Source: Rhodopseudomonas_A palustris_F (GTDB taxonomy: Bacteria; Pseudomonadota; Alphaproteobacteria; Rhizobiales; Xanthobacteraceae). From it: a stretch of DNA of 64,000 nucleotides. Made by a program: the position numbers and the translations under genes. The notes under the pieces were generated by a model that was not told the DNA's origin, ran no database searches, and was given only the letters and a program-made list of their open reading frames with translations. This document shows positions 1 through 8,935 of this stretch, piece after piece. The stretch spans positions 4,030,001-4,094,000 of the forward strand of contig NC_007925.1 of NCBI RefSeq assembly GCF_000013745.1. The letters run 5' to 3'. The first letter of the stretch is position 1. Each line of letters begins with the position of its first letter.

Positions 1-31
1 GCCCGGTTTTTCTGAACAGGACCTCCGCCTG

Positions 32-2149
32 ATGGCCAAGACCTCGAAGCGCTCGGCTGAACGTTCCTCCACGGTGCACGACCAGAAGCTCTCACGCGGC
101 GAAGGCGGCGAGCTGCATCAGACCGCCGAGGATCTCGGCCTCGACGTGCTGACCACCGCGCAAGGCGGCCCGGTCTCGGACGATCAAAACTCGCTGAAGA
201 TCGGCCCGCGCGGCCCGACGCTGATCGAGGACTTCCATTTCCGCGAAAAGATCTTCCACTTCGACCACGAGCGGATTCCGGAGCGCGTGGTGCACGCCCG
301 CGGCTACGGCGCGCACGGCTTCTTCGAGACCACCAAGTCGCTGGCGAAATACACCCGCGCCGACCTGTTCCAGCGTGAAGGCGAACGCACCCCGGCCTTC
401 GTGCGGTTCTCCACCGTTGCCGGCAGCAAGGGATCGTTCGACCTCGCACGCGACGTCCGCGGCTTCGCGGTCAAGCTCTACACCCAGGAAGGCAATTGGG
501 ACCTGGTCGGCAACAACATCCCGGTGTTCTTCATCCAAGACGCCATCAAATTTCCCGACGTGATCCACGCCGTCAAGGAGGATCCGGACAGCGCCATCCC
601 GCAGGCGCAATCGGCGCACGATACGTTCTGGGATTTCATCAGCCTGACCCCGGAAAGCATGCATATGATCATGTGGGTGATGTCGGACCGGGCGATCCCG
701 CGCTCGTTCCGCTTCATGGAAGGGTTCGGCGTCCACACCTTCCGGCTGGTCAACGCCAAGAACGAATCCACCTTCGTGAAATTCCACTGGAAGCCGAAGC
801 TTGGCCTGCAGTCGGTGCTGTGGAACGAAGCGGTGAAGATCAACGGCGCCGATCCGGATTTCCATCGCCGCGATCTGTGGACCGCGATCCAGTCAGGCAA
901 CTTCCCGGAATGGGAGCTGCAGGTGCAATTGTTCGACCAGGCGTTTGCCGACAGCTTCGATTTCGACATTCTCGATCCCACCAAGATCATCCCGGAAGAG
1001 ATCTTGCCGCCGATCGCGGTCGGCCGCCTGGTGCTCGACCGCATGCCGGATAATTTCTTCGCCGAGACCGAGCAGGTCGCGTTCATGACGCAAAACGTGC
1101 CGCCCGGCATCGACTTCTCCAACGATCCGTTGCTGCAGGGCCGTAACTTCTCCTATCTCGACACCCAGCTGAAGCGGCTCGGTAGCCCGAACTTCACCCA
1201 TCTGCCGATCAATGCGCCGAAGTGCCCGTTCGCGCATTTCCAGCAGGACGGCCACATGGCGATGCGCAACCCGGTCGGTCGCATCAACTACCAGCCGAAC
1301 TCGTTCGGCGAAGGCCCGCGGGAATCCCCAACCCGCGGCTTCGTGCCGTTCGCCGAGGCCGAGGAAGGCGCCAAGGCCCACCTCCGCGCCGAGAGCTTCG
1401 CCGATCACTACAGCCAGGCGCGGCAGTTCTACATCAGCCAGACCCGCGGCGAACAGCATCACATCGCCGCCGCCATCACCTTCGAGCTCAGCAAATGCAA
1501 GCTGCCGGTGATCCGCGAACGCGTGGTGTCGCATCTTTTGAACATCGAGGAAGGCCTGGCCAACAAGGTGGCCGCGGCGCTCGGCATCAAGACCATGCCG
1601 AAGCCAGCCGACGCCGCGGTGCCGACGCGGCAGGATCTGCCGCCGTCGCCGTCGCTGTCGATCGTCGAACGCGGGCCGAAGCGCTTCGAAGGCCGCAAGC
1701 TCGGCATCCTGATCACCGACGGCACCGACGCCGCGGTGCTGAAGGCGCTACAAACCGCGATCACCAAGGCCAGCGCAGTGGTCGAACTGATCGCGCCGAA
1801 GGTCGGCGGCGTCACCTTGAGCGACGGCAGCTTCATCGCCGCCGACCAGATGATCGACGGCGGGCCCTCGGTGCTGTATGACGCAGTGGCGCTTCTGCCG
1901 TCGGAGGCAGAAATCGATGCGCTGCTGTCGGAAGCGACCGCGCGCGACTTCGTCGCCGATGCGTTCGCGCATTGCAAGTTCATCGGCTACGTCGCCGCCG
2001 CCGAGCCGCTGCTCGCCAAGGCCGCGGTGCTCGACAGTCTCGACGAGGGCTGCGTCAAGCTCGCCAGCGCCAAGGATGCCACCAGCTTCGTCGGCGAACT
2101 CGGGCAACTGCGGATCTGGGCCCGCGAACCGAGCGTCAAGATGAACTGA
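32..2149 (+). CDS. katE: Catalase HPII (large-subunit, monofunctional haem catalase)
   Basis: It converts hydrogen peroxide to water and oxygen in the cytoplasm. The 705-residue length and a C-terminal flavodoxin/DJ-1-like domain (about residues 565-705) mark the large-subunit clade. The distal haem His is visible at residue 88 (VVHARG), the Asn at 161 (LVGNN) and the proximal Tyr ligand at 375 (RNFSYLD). All three are offset by exactly 40 from E. coli HPII His128, Asn201 and Tyr415. The start is the ATG 31 bases into the window, so the promoter is largely outside. A strong hairpin terminator follows 24 bases after the stop, so this gene ends its transcript. Family assignment is very secure. 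Confidence 0.97.
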   Translation: MAKTSKRSAERSSTVHDQKLSRGEGGELHQTAEDLGLDVLTTAQGGPVSDDQNSLKIGPRGPTLIEDFHFREKIFHFDHERIPERVVHARGYGAHGFFETTKSLAKYTRADLFQREGERTPAFVRFSTVAGSKGSFDLARDVRGFAVKLYTQEGNWDLVGNNIPVFFIQDAIKFPDVIHAVKEDPDSAIPQAQSAHDTFWDFISLTPESMHMIMWVMSDRAIPRSFRFMEGFGVHTFRLVNAKNESTFVKFHWKPKLGLQSVLWNEAVKINGADPDFHRRDLWTAIQSGNFPEWELQVQLFDQAFADSFDFDILDPTKIIPEEILPPIAVGRLVLDRMPDNFFAETEQVAFMTQNVPPGIDFSNDPLLQGRNFSYLDTQLKRLGSPNFTHLPINAPKCPFAHFQQDGHMAMRNPVGRINYQPNSFGEGPRESPTRGFVPFAEAEEGAKAHLRAESFADHYSQARQFYISQTRGEQHHIAAAITFELSKCKLPVIRERVVSHLLNIEEGLANKVAAALGIKTMPKPADAAVPTRQDLPPSPSLSIVERGPKRFEGRKLGILITDGTDAAVLKALQTAITKASAVVELIAPKVGGVTLSDGSFIAADQMIDGGPSVLYDAVALLPSEAEIDALLSEATARDFVADAFAHCKFIGYVAAAEPLLAKAAVLDSLDEGCVKLASAKDATSFVGELGQLRIWAREPSVKMN

Positions 2150-2172
2150 TCGCGCGCGATTAGGATGATTGT

Positions 2173-2207
2173 CCGCCGGCACGCTACACAGCTTGCCGGC
2201 GGTTTTT
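2173..2207 (+). terminator. Rho-independent terminator after katE
   Basis: A perfect 9-bp stem (CCGCCGGCA / TGCCGGCGG) with a 12-base loop is followed directly by five T residues. It sits between katE and glgX. Confidence 0.9.
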
Positions 2208-2303
2208 CGAGCACCATTCTCCAGACTTATCTGCAATGACTTGGCAGCGTCACGACGCCGGTGCAGCATCGACGACGTATGACATCGACGAATCGAGGAC
2301 GAC

Positions 2304-4409
2304 GTGAGCAAACAAACTGTCGGCGAAGGCCTTCCCTTCCCGCTGGGTGCCAGTTGGGACGGCAAGGGAACGAATTTCGCGCTGTTCTCGGCGCATGCCA
2401 CCAAGGTGGAGATCTGCCTATTCGACGGCGATCAGGAACGCCGCTACGAACTGCCGGAATATACCGACGAGATCTTCCACGGCTATCTGCCCGACGTCGG
2501 CCCCGGTTGCTTCTATGGCTACCGGGTCTACGGCCCTTACGAGCCGGAAAACGGCCACCGCTTCAACCCAAACAAGCTGTTGCTCGACCCTTACGCCCGC
2601 GCCCATGCCGGCGAGATGAAATGGGATCCGGCGGTGTTCGGCTACACGATGGAAAGCGGCGACGACCGCACCTTCGACACCCGCGACAGCGCGCCGTTCG
2701 TGCCGAAATGCGTGGTGGTCGATCCGAATTACGACTGGAAGGGTGAGCCCGGCCGACGCAATACGCCGTGGGATCAGACCGTGATCTACGAGGCCCACGT
2801 CAAGGGCTTCACGAAGCTGCATCCCGACGTCCCCGAGCATCTGCGCGGCACCTATGCGGGCTTCGGCAGCCAGCCGATCATCGATCACATCGCTTCGTTG
2901 GGCGTCAGCGCGGTCGAGCTGTTGCCGATCCACACCTTCATCAACGACGATAATCTGCTCGACAAGGGGCTGACCAATTATTGGGGCTACAACACCATCG
3001 GCTTCTTCGCCCCCGACCCGCGCTACGCCTCCGACGTGCCCAACAGCCTGCGCGAATTCAAGGAGATGGTGGCGCGGCTGCATAGCGGCGGCCTCGAGGT
3101 GATCCTCGACGTGGTCTATAACCACACCGCCGAGGGCAGCGAGCTTGGCCCGACGCTGTCGTTCAAGGGCATCGACAACGCCAGCTACTATCGGCTTCTG
3201 CCGGACAAGAAGCGCTACTACATCAACGACACCGGCACCGGCAACACCGTCAACCTGTCGAATCCGCGGGTAATCCAGATGGTCGCCGACTCGTTGCGCT
3301 ACTGGTCGAACGAGATGCACATCGACGGCTTCCGCTTCGACCTCGGCACCATTCTGGCCCGCGAGGTCTACGGCTTCGACGAGCAGAGCGGATTTCTCAA
3401 GGCAGTCGATCAGGATCCGGTGCTGACCTCGGTCAAGCTGATCGCCGAACCCTGGGACATCGGCCCCGGCGGCTACCAGGTCGGCGGCTTCCCGCCGGGC
3501 TGGGCGGAATGGAACGACAAATTCCGCGACACCGCGCGCGATTTCTGGCGCGGCGAAGCCGACGTCGCGACGCTGGTGCCGCGGCTGTCGGGCTCGGGCG
3601 ATCTGTTCAACCATCAGGGCCGTCGCGCCTGGGCCAGCATCAACTTCGTCACCGCGCACGACGGCTTCACGCTGAACGATTGGGCGAGCTACAACGACAA
3701 GCACAACGAGGCCAATGGCGAGGAGAATCGCGACGGCTCGTCGTCGAACCGCTCCTGGAACTGCGGCGTCGAAGGCCCGACCGAGGACAAGGACATCCTG
3801 GCGCTACGCGAACGCCAGAAGCGCAACATGCTCGGCACGCTGCTGCTGTCGCAGGGCACGCCGATGTTGCTGGCGGGCGACGAATTCGCCCGCACCCAAC
3901 ACGGCAACAACAATGCCTATTGCCAGGACAGCGAGATCTCATGGATCGATTGGAACTTGGGCGACGACGCCAAGGATCTGTTGAGCTTCACCAAGCGGTT
4001 GATCGAGCTGCGCAAGGCCTATCCGACGCTGCGCCGCAGCCGGTTCCTGACCGGCCAGCACGATCCGCAACTCGACGTCTGCGACGTGATCTGGATCAAC
4101 GCCAATGGTGCGCCGATGCAGGACGAGCAGTGGCAAGACACCACGATGAAGAGCTTCGGAATGCTGCTCGACGGCCGCGCGCAAAAGACCGGCATCCGCA
4201 AGCACGGCGAGGACGAGACCGTGCTGTTGGTGATGAATTCGTTCGACGGCGTGGTAGACTTCATCCTGCCGGAGACGCCGCATGGCAGCAAATGGGCGCT
4301 GCTGATCGACAGCAACATTCCCGACGGCGCGCCGGGCGCGGAATTTCCGTGCGGGGCGATGTATCAGGTCACCGGGCGTTCGCTGCTGCTGTTCACGCTC
4401 GGCATGTGA
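2304..4409 (+). CDS. glgX: Glycogen debranching enzyme GlgX (isoamylase type)
   Basis: It hydrolyses alpha-1,6 branches of phosphorylase-limited glycogen. The 701-residue protein has an N-terminal CBM48 domain (about 10-100) and a GH13 barrel. The nucleophile is Asp346 (DGFRFDLG), the acid/base Glu382 (IAEPWD) and the third carboxylate Asp453 (TAHDGF). The start is a GTG with a GAGGA Shine-Dalgarno seven bases upstream. It follows katE but is separated from it by a terminator, so it is transcribed independently. Other glycogen/alpha-glucan genes (malQ and a GH15 enzyme) lie at the far right of the window rather than beside it. Confidence 0.96.
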   Translation: MSKQTVGEGLPFPLGASWDGKGTNFALFSAHATKVEICLFDGDQERRYELPEYTDEIFHGYLPDVGPGCFYGYRVYGPYEPENGHRFNPNKLLLDPYARAHAGEMKWDPAVFGYTMESGDDRTFDTRDSAPFVPKCVVVDPNYDWKGEPGRRNTPWDQTVIYEAHVKGFTKLHPDVPEHLRGTYAGFGSQPIIDHIASLGVSAVELLPIHTFINDDNLLDKGLTNYWGYNTIGFFAPDPRYASDVPNSLREFKEMVARLHSGGLEVILDVVYNHTAEGSELGPTLSFKGIDNASYYRLLPDKKRYYINDTGTGNTVNLSNPRVIQMVADSLRYWSNEMHIDGFRFDLGTILAREVYGFDEQSGFLKAVDQDPVLTSVKLIAEPWDIGPGGYQVGGFPPGWAEWNDKFRDTARDFWRGEADVATLVPRLSGSGDLFNHQGRRAWASINFVTAHDGFTLNDWASYNDKHNEANGEENRDGSSSNRSWNCGVEGPTEDKDILALRERQKRNMLGTLLLSQGTPMLLAGDEFARTQHGNNNAYCQDSEISWIDWNLGDDAKDLLSFTKRLIELRKAYPTLRRSRFLTGQHDPQLDVCDVIWINANGAPMQDEQWQDTTMKSFGMLLDGRAQKTGIRKHGEDETVLLVMNSFDGVVDFILPETPHGSKWALLIDSNIPDGAPGAEFPCGAMYQVTGRSLLLFTLGM

Positions 4410-4521
4410 GGGGCCGGGTTGCCGCAAATTTCGGCAGCCTTATCAACGCCAAAGCAGGAACCAACCACAGCCCTTCGGGCTTGTCGCGGCAACATTTGCC
4501 GTGGCAAGAGCGGAGATTCCA

Positions 4522-5355
4522 GTGCAGATTCGGGCAGGCTACAACATCGCGTTCCATTGCTTCCACGACACGCCGATGAACCTGATGCTCAGCGTGCATC
4601 CGTCGCGGATGCAGCACATCGTCGGCGAGCATCGCATCCGCTTCTCGCCGCAGCTGGACAGCCGCGACACGATCGACATGTTCGGCAATGTCTGCACCCG
4701 CGTCGTGGCGCCTCCCGGCAAGATCGAGATCAGCAACGATTTCCTGATCGAGGATTCCGGCCTGCCGGACCCGGTGGCCGCCGGTGCACGGCAGCTTCCC
4801 GTCGCCGAACTGCCGGACGATGCGTTGATCTACCTGCTCGGCAGCCGCTATTGCGACACCGACAGAATGTCCAACCTCGCTTGGTCGCTGTTCGGCGGCA
4901 TCACCTCGGGTTGGGAGCGCGTGCAGGCGATCGTCGACTACGTGCACAATCGGATCTCGTTCGGCTATCACCACGCCCGCTCCGATCGCACCGCTTCGGA
5001 AGGCCACGCCGAGCGCGTCGGCGTGTGCCGCGACTTCGCGCATCTGGCGGTGACGCTGTGCCGTTGCATGAACATCCCGACGCGCTATTGCACCGGTTAT
5101 CTCGGCGACATCGGCGTGCCGGCGGACCCTGCGCCGATGGATTTCAGCGCCTGGTTCGAGGTCTATCTGGACGGCCAGTGGTACACCTTCGACGCCCGCC
5201 ACAACCATCCGCGGATCGGACGAATCGTGATCGCGCGCGGCCGCGATGCCGCCGACGTGGCGATCTCCACCAGCTTCGGCTTCGCGCAGCTGGTGAGGTT
5301 CGAAGTGATCACCCATGAGGTGAAGCAGGACCAGCAATTGTCCCGCGTGGCGTGA
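4522..5355 (+). CDS. Transglutaminase-like (COG1305) family protein
   Basis: This 277-residue cytoplasmic protein has a papain-like transglutaminase core. The expected catalytic Cys lies in VGVCRDFAHL, and the C-terminal half has the strand-turn block AWFEVYL...FDARHNHPRIGR. The position that is usually the catalytic His before AWFE is Ser (MDFSAWFE), so activity may be altered; a nearby His (DARHNH) could compensate. The GTG start at 4522 was chosen because GGAG lies six bases upstream; an in-frame GTG at 4501 is the alternative. It follows glgX by 112 bases. The true substrate is unknown; relatives include peptidases and amidases. Confidence 0.85.
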   Translation: MQIRAGYNIAFHCFHDTPMNLMLSVHPSRMQHIVGEHRIRFSPQLDSRDTIDMFGNVCTRVVAPPGKIEISNDFLIEDSGLPDPVAAGARQLPVAELPDDALIYLLGSRYCDTDRMSNLAWSLFGGITSGWERVQAIVDYVHNRISFGYHHARSDRTASEGHAERVGVCRDFAHLAVTLCRCMNIPTRYCTGYLGDIGVPADPAPMDFSAWFEVYLDGQWYTFDARHNHPRIGRIVIARGRDAADVAISTSFGFAQLVRFEVITHEVKQDQQLSRVA

Positions 5356-5377
5356 CGCGAGCGACAATTGCAAACGT

Positions 5378-5406
5378 AAAGGGCGAGGCCCACGGCTCGC
5401 CCTTTT
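5378..5406. terminator. Hairpin terminator after the transglutaminase-like gene
   Basis: A 10-bp perfect stem (AAAGGGCGAG / CTCGCCCTTT) ends in a T run on the + strand and in an A/T run on the - strand. It is well placed to end transcription of the upstream gene and may work in both directions. Confidence 0.85.
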
Positions 5407-5483
5407 CTGGCCTTCGATGATGTGGTCGAATTTCCTGCCACCACGAAGTTCGATCATGTCGACGCATTCAACCGAAACAAGCC

Positions 5484-5596
5484 GTCATCCCGGATTGCGA
5501 GTTCGCCAGAACGAGCAAGTCCGGGATCCATAACCCCTGCAGGGGCTATGGATCCCGGGCTCACTCGCAGCTTCGCTGCTCGCGCCCCGGGATGAC
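5484..5596. repeat. Palindromic intergenic repeat, class A copy 1
   Basis: This ~113-bp imperfect palindrome begins with GTCATCCCGG and ends with its complement CCGGGATGAC. Related copies occur at 16625, 20184/21611 (split by an IS), 22756 and 29613. It can fold into a long hairpin and lies between convergent genes here. Confidence 0.85.
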
Positions 5597-5623
5597 AGCT
5601 CACTGCTGATTGGCCTAGAAGAA

Positions 5624-5839
5624 CTAATTGCTCGCCACGCCGAGCGCCGAGCCCCCGGCCTCGTCGCGGCCCGGTACGGTGACCCGCACCTCATGACCGA
5701 ACTTGATGGCATTCGAGGCCGCGGCGCAGGCGGCCTCAAAAGCCGCCTCCTTGCTGACGTAGTCGCCTTCCGGCTCGCCGTCGTGCAACACCGCCCAGTG
5801 CTTCTCCTGGCCGACGATATCGTAATAGGCTTTTCCCAT
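5624..5839 (-). CDS. DUF2188 family small protein
   Basis: This 71-residue protein starts MGKAYYDIVGQEKHWAV and has the DUF2188 layout: a short two-strand segment with a Trp, an acidic turn and an Ala-rich helix. The start is decided by a perfect GGAGGTGAT Shine-Dalgarno directly before ATG at 5839. A longer in-frame extension upstream overlaps the porin terminator and is not coding. Function is unknown; such proteins are common small cytoplasmic proteins in Nitrobacteraceae. It is monocistronic between the class A repeat and the oprB terminator. Confidence 0.85.
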   Translation of the reverse strand: MGKAYYDIVGQEKHWAVLHDGEPEGDYVSKEAAFEAACAAASNAIKFGHEVRVTVPGRDEAGGSALGVASN

Positions 5840-5920
5840 GATCACCTCCGACAGGCATAATCGCCGGTCGCAATGATCGTTCCGGGCCGTCCTCGTGGCT
5901 TCGGCAGCGCTCCCGAAAGC

Positions 5921-5948
5921 AAAACGGCGGAGGTTGCCCCCCGCCGTT
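5921..5948 (-). terminator. Terminator downstream of the OprB porin gene
   Basis: On the minus strand, the stem AACGGCGG / CCGCCGTT with a 10-base loop is followed by TTTTGCTTT. It lies 25 bases past the porin stop codon. Confidence 0.8.
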
Positions 5949-5972
5949 GCATCTTGCCGTCTGAATGATGGA

Positions 5973-7307
5973 TCAGAACGTGATCGTGGTCCGGACGCCG
6001 AACACATAGGCGTCGTCGACCACCGAGCCGTCGTCGCGGAGTGCGCCGCCCGCCGGCTTGGCGATGTATTGGAAGTCCGGCTGCACGGTCCACCACGGAT
6101 TGACCTGGGCGATGTAGCTGACCTCGAGCACGGTTTCGCCGGTACGCCGCAAAGCGGAGTTGTCGAAGCTGTAAGCAGCCGCCTCCCTGCTGATTTTGGA
6201 ATGCGCCACACCGATGGTCAGAGTGTCGGCCTCGCGCCCCGGGACGAAGCCTTTGAAGCCGACGCCGCCGTCGATGTACCAAGAAACCACATTGCGATCG
6301 GACGGCGTCCAGCCGCCGCGGACAAAGATGCTGGTGCTGGCGTCCTTGCCGCGCCACAGCATCTGGTCGACCACGCCGTACATGCCCCAGTCGGTGCTGC
6401 GATTGCTCTGATAGTATTGATCAAGGAAGCGATCGCCGGTGTGATACCAGGCACCGACTTTATAGGAGCCGGCCAACCCGGTGGCATCCTTGTCCTGGTT
6501 GAAATTGTACTGCGCCTCGCCGAGCCAGAACGCGCCGCCGTCGAGACTGAAAGTGGTGCCGAAACGGTTGCAATCGCGCTGCTGGTTGCCGCTGGTGCAA
6601 TTCTTGCCCGCCGGATCGCCGGCGAACACCGCGCCGAGCAGCGAGATGTTCTCGGTCGGATTGACCTGCAGCCGCACGCCAGGCGTGGCCAACGGATACG
6701 CCGGGCCACCGCTCGGAAGGTTCGCCGCCATGATCGCGGCCCAGCCGAAGGTGCCGTTGATCAGGCCGCCCGCGGTGGTGCTGACCAGAAATTCGTCGTC
6801 GCCGGCGAGTTGGCCGAGGCGGATCGAGCCCCAAGTACCGAACTCCTGCTGGAACCAGGCGGTGAACAGCCGGGTGGTGCCGTAGGCATCGATGTTGCTG
6901 GGATCGGCGATCGAGCCGACATAGTTGGCGGCGTTCTGGCCCTGCGCGCTGTGGATCTGGAAGGCGCGGACATGGGTCTTGGCGCCGGCCCAGCCGACCA
7001 GCTTCTCCAGGTCGGTGTTGATGGTGACGTCGAGACGGCCCTCATAGGTGGCATGGGTGCCGCCGGCGGGCTTGGCGCCGCCCGAGATGCCGAGCACTTC
7101 GCCGATATAGACAACGCCGATCTCGATGCCCTTGTCTTCCAGCGCGGTGCGGGCGCCGCCCCAGGTGCCGGTGAGCTTGTCGCGCTCTTCCAGGCTCTTC
7201 TCTTGCGCGCTGGCGGTGACCAGGCCGCCGGCCAGCAAACCGGTCGCCAACAATGCCGTGGCACAAGCGCGCGGCGTGGTGAAATTTCTATGTCGCGTGT
7301 AGCTCAT
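5973..7307 (-). CDS. OprB-family carbohydrate porin
   Basis: This outer-membrane channel is probably for sugars. The 444-residue protein has an N-terminal signal peptide (about residues 1-35, ending TASAQ) followed by a beta-barrel with alternating aromatic and hydrophobic strands. Its C-terminus, TTITF, ends in Phe, as expected for recognition by the Bam machinery. ATG 7307 is preferred over an in-frame TTG at 7319 because GGGGGAC lies directly upstream. An Irr/ICE-like box lies about 80 bases upstream, so iron-responsive control is possible although the substrate class is carbohydrate. The gene has its own terminator. Confidence 0.92.
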   Translation of the reverse strand: MSYTRHRNFTTPRACATALLATGLLAGGLVTASAQEKSLEERDKLTGTWGGARTALEDKGIEIGVVYIGEVLGISGGAKPAGGTHATYEGRLDVTINTDLEKLVGWAGAKTHVRAFQIHSAQGQNAANYVGSIADPSNIDAYGTTRLFTAWFQQEFGTWGSIRLGQLAGDDEFLVSTTAGGLINGTFGWAAIMAANLPSGGPAYPLATPGVRLQVNPTENISLLGAVFAGDPAGKNCTSGNQQRDCNRFGTTFSLDGGAFWLGEAQYNFNQDKDATGLAGSYKVGAWYHTGDRFLDQYYQSNRSTDWGMYGVVDQMLWRGKDASTSIFVRGGWTPSDRNVVSWYIDGGVGFKGFVPGREADTLTIGVAHSKISREAAAYSFDNSALRRTGETVLEVSYIAQVNPWWTVQPDFQYIAKPAGGALRDDGSVVDDAYVFGVRTTITF

Positions 7308-7385
7308 TCTGTCCCCCAATCGATGATCGACGCGTACCAGACGGGCCCCGCAGCGTCAAAGCCTAACCTACTGATTATACAAGCC

Positions 7386-7402
7386 TTTAGAGTACTTCTA
7401 GG
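7386..7402. promoter_or_regulatory. Candidate iron control element (Irr box) upstream of oprB
   Basis: TTTAGAGTACTTCTAGG matches 11 of 14 defined positions of the ICE palindrome recalled as TTTAGAA-N3-TTCTAAA. It lies between the porin start and the 3' end of the iron-uptake operon. Confidence 0.5.
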
Positions 7403-7510
7403 TGGTAATTTCGCACCGCGATACGACCATGGTCGCACGACGAACGGCGCACCGTTGCTGCTTTCAGAAGCATCAGCGTAGCTACTCAACTCATTCGATA
7501 TGCGAAAAAC

Positions 7511-8935
7511 TCAGAAACGCCAAAACAAGGTGGCCCAGACCGCGCCGCTGACGGCGACGGCCACACCAAGCGGCAGCATCGCCGCGACGCGGCGAATCAT
7601 CACGCCACTGTAGAGCGCCGAGATCTGCCAACCTAGCCAGATCGACCACGACGCCGCACCGATCAGCAGTGCCGCGCGTAGCGGCTCGACGAAGCCGAAT
7701 ACGATGCCGTCGTTGCGCAGCAACGATACCGTGGTCATCGACAGCCCGAGAAACACCCCGCAGGCGGCCAGCGGAATGAAGCTCTGCACCAGGTGGTGGA
7801 AGCGCGCGGCCGACCAGCGGCCGAGCAGACGGGTCGCCAGCGCCGCGCAGGCCGCCACCAGGCCGCCGACGCACACCGCCATCCCCACCAAGTAGCCGAC
7901 CAGCACCGCGCCATCGAGCAGCGACATCGAATCGTTGAGATCCGGATAATCGGTCAGGATCCACCACGGCGCGGTCCATTCCAGCGGCCACATCACGCCG
8001 TATTCGACCAGAAATTCAGCGATGGTCTGCTTGATGGCGATGAAATAGGCGCTGCTGGTCCAATGGAATGCCGCGGCGGCGACGCCGAGCAGCCCGAACA
8101 GAATCAGCATGGTTTCAACCGGGCGCGGATCGGCGCCGGCGACGTGGACGATCTCGTGATTCGGCGAGCGTCGTGCCAGGGTCACCGCGCCGCGATAGCC
8201 GCTGCAGCGGCCGCACATATGGCACGAGCTGCCGCCCTTCATGGTGCGGATCGGCACCAGCGGCGCGCAATTGACCACTTGCGGGGCGCTGCGCGCATGC
8301 GGCTTTTTCCAATTGTCCCAGGCGCGGGTATCGACCCGGAAATGCACCGGGGCGAGCTTCGACAGCACCTTGAACACCCCGCTCACCGGACACAGGAAGC
8401 GGCACCACACCCGCTTGTTGCGTCCCCATAGCGCCGCGGTGGCGATCGCCGCCACCGTCGAGAAGCCGAGAATCACTAGCGCCGGCTTGGGATATTGATA
8501 GACGCTGACCATCTGGCCGTAGATCGTGGTGGCGGCGAAGGCGACGAACGGCCAGCCTTTCCAGCGCACCCAGCGCGGGATCGCCAGACCCCGACTATGC
8601 CGGCTCATCGTCTCGGTCATCGAGCCTTCCGGACACAGCACGCCGCACCACATCCGGCCGACCAGCACCGTGCTCAAGAGCACGAACGGCCACCACAGCC
8701 CCCAGAACACGAACTGCGCGAACAGCGTCACATTGGTCCAGATATGCGCCGCGCCGCCGGGCAACGGCAGCAGCGTCGGAATGATCAGCAACCCCAGATA
8801 GACGACCACGACGCCCCATTGCGTGGCACGGATGCCGCGCTGGTTACGCATCAGCCAGTCGCCGATCTCGTGAAGCGCCGCATCGATGCGACCTTCGGAG
8901 CGGCTCAGGGCCAATGTGTCGCCGGGTTCCCTCAT
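7511..8935 (-). CDS. ftrD: 4Fe-4S binding polytopic membrane protein of the Ftr iron uptake system (FtrD-like)
   Basis: This is the likely electron-transfer partner of the FTR1 iron permease in the inner membrane. The 474-residue protein has several hydrophobic segments. NapH-like Cys clusters are visible: MWCGVLCPEGS near the N-terminus, VWCRFLCPVSG, and SCHMCGRCSG in the middle. The ATG at 8935 overlaps the FTR1 stop (ATGA), indicating translational coupling; the longer upstream frame only shadows ftrC. In Bordetella and Brucella FtrABCD, this subunit is thought to take electrons from Fe(II) oxidation or redox cycling. It is the last gene of the operon. Confidence 0.9.
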   Translation of the reverse strand: MREPGDTLALSRSEGRIDAALHEIGDWLMRNQRGIRATQWGVVVVYLGLLIIPTLLPLPGGAAHIWTNVTLFAQFVFWGLWWPFVLLSTVLVGRMWCGVLCPEGSMTETMSRHSRGLAIPRWVRWKGWPFVAFAATTIYGQMVSVYQYPKPALVILGFSTVAAIATAALWGRNKRVWCRFLCPVSGVFKVLSKLAPVHFRVDTRAWDNWKKPHARSAPQVVNCAPLVPIRTMKGGSSCHMCGRCSGYRGAVTLARRSPNHEIVHVAGADPRPVETMLILFGLLGVAAAAFHWTSSAYFIAIKQTIAEFLVEYGVMWPLEWTAPWWILTDYPDLNDSMSLLDGAVLVGYLVGMAVCVGGLVAACAALATRLLGRWSAARFHHLVQSFIPLAACGVFLGLSMTTVSLLRNDGIVFGFVEPLRAALLIGAASWSIWLGWQISALYSGVMIRRVAAMLPLGVAVAVSGAVWATLFWRF

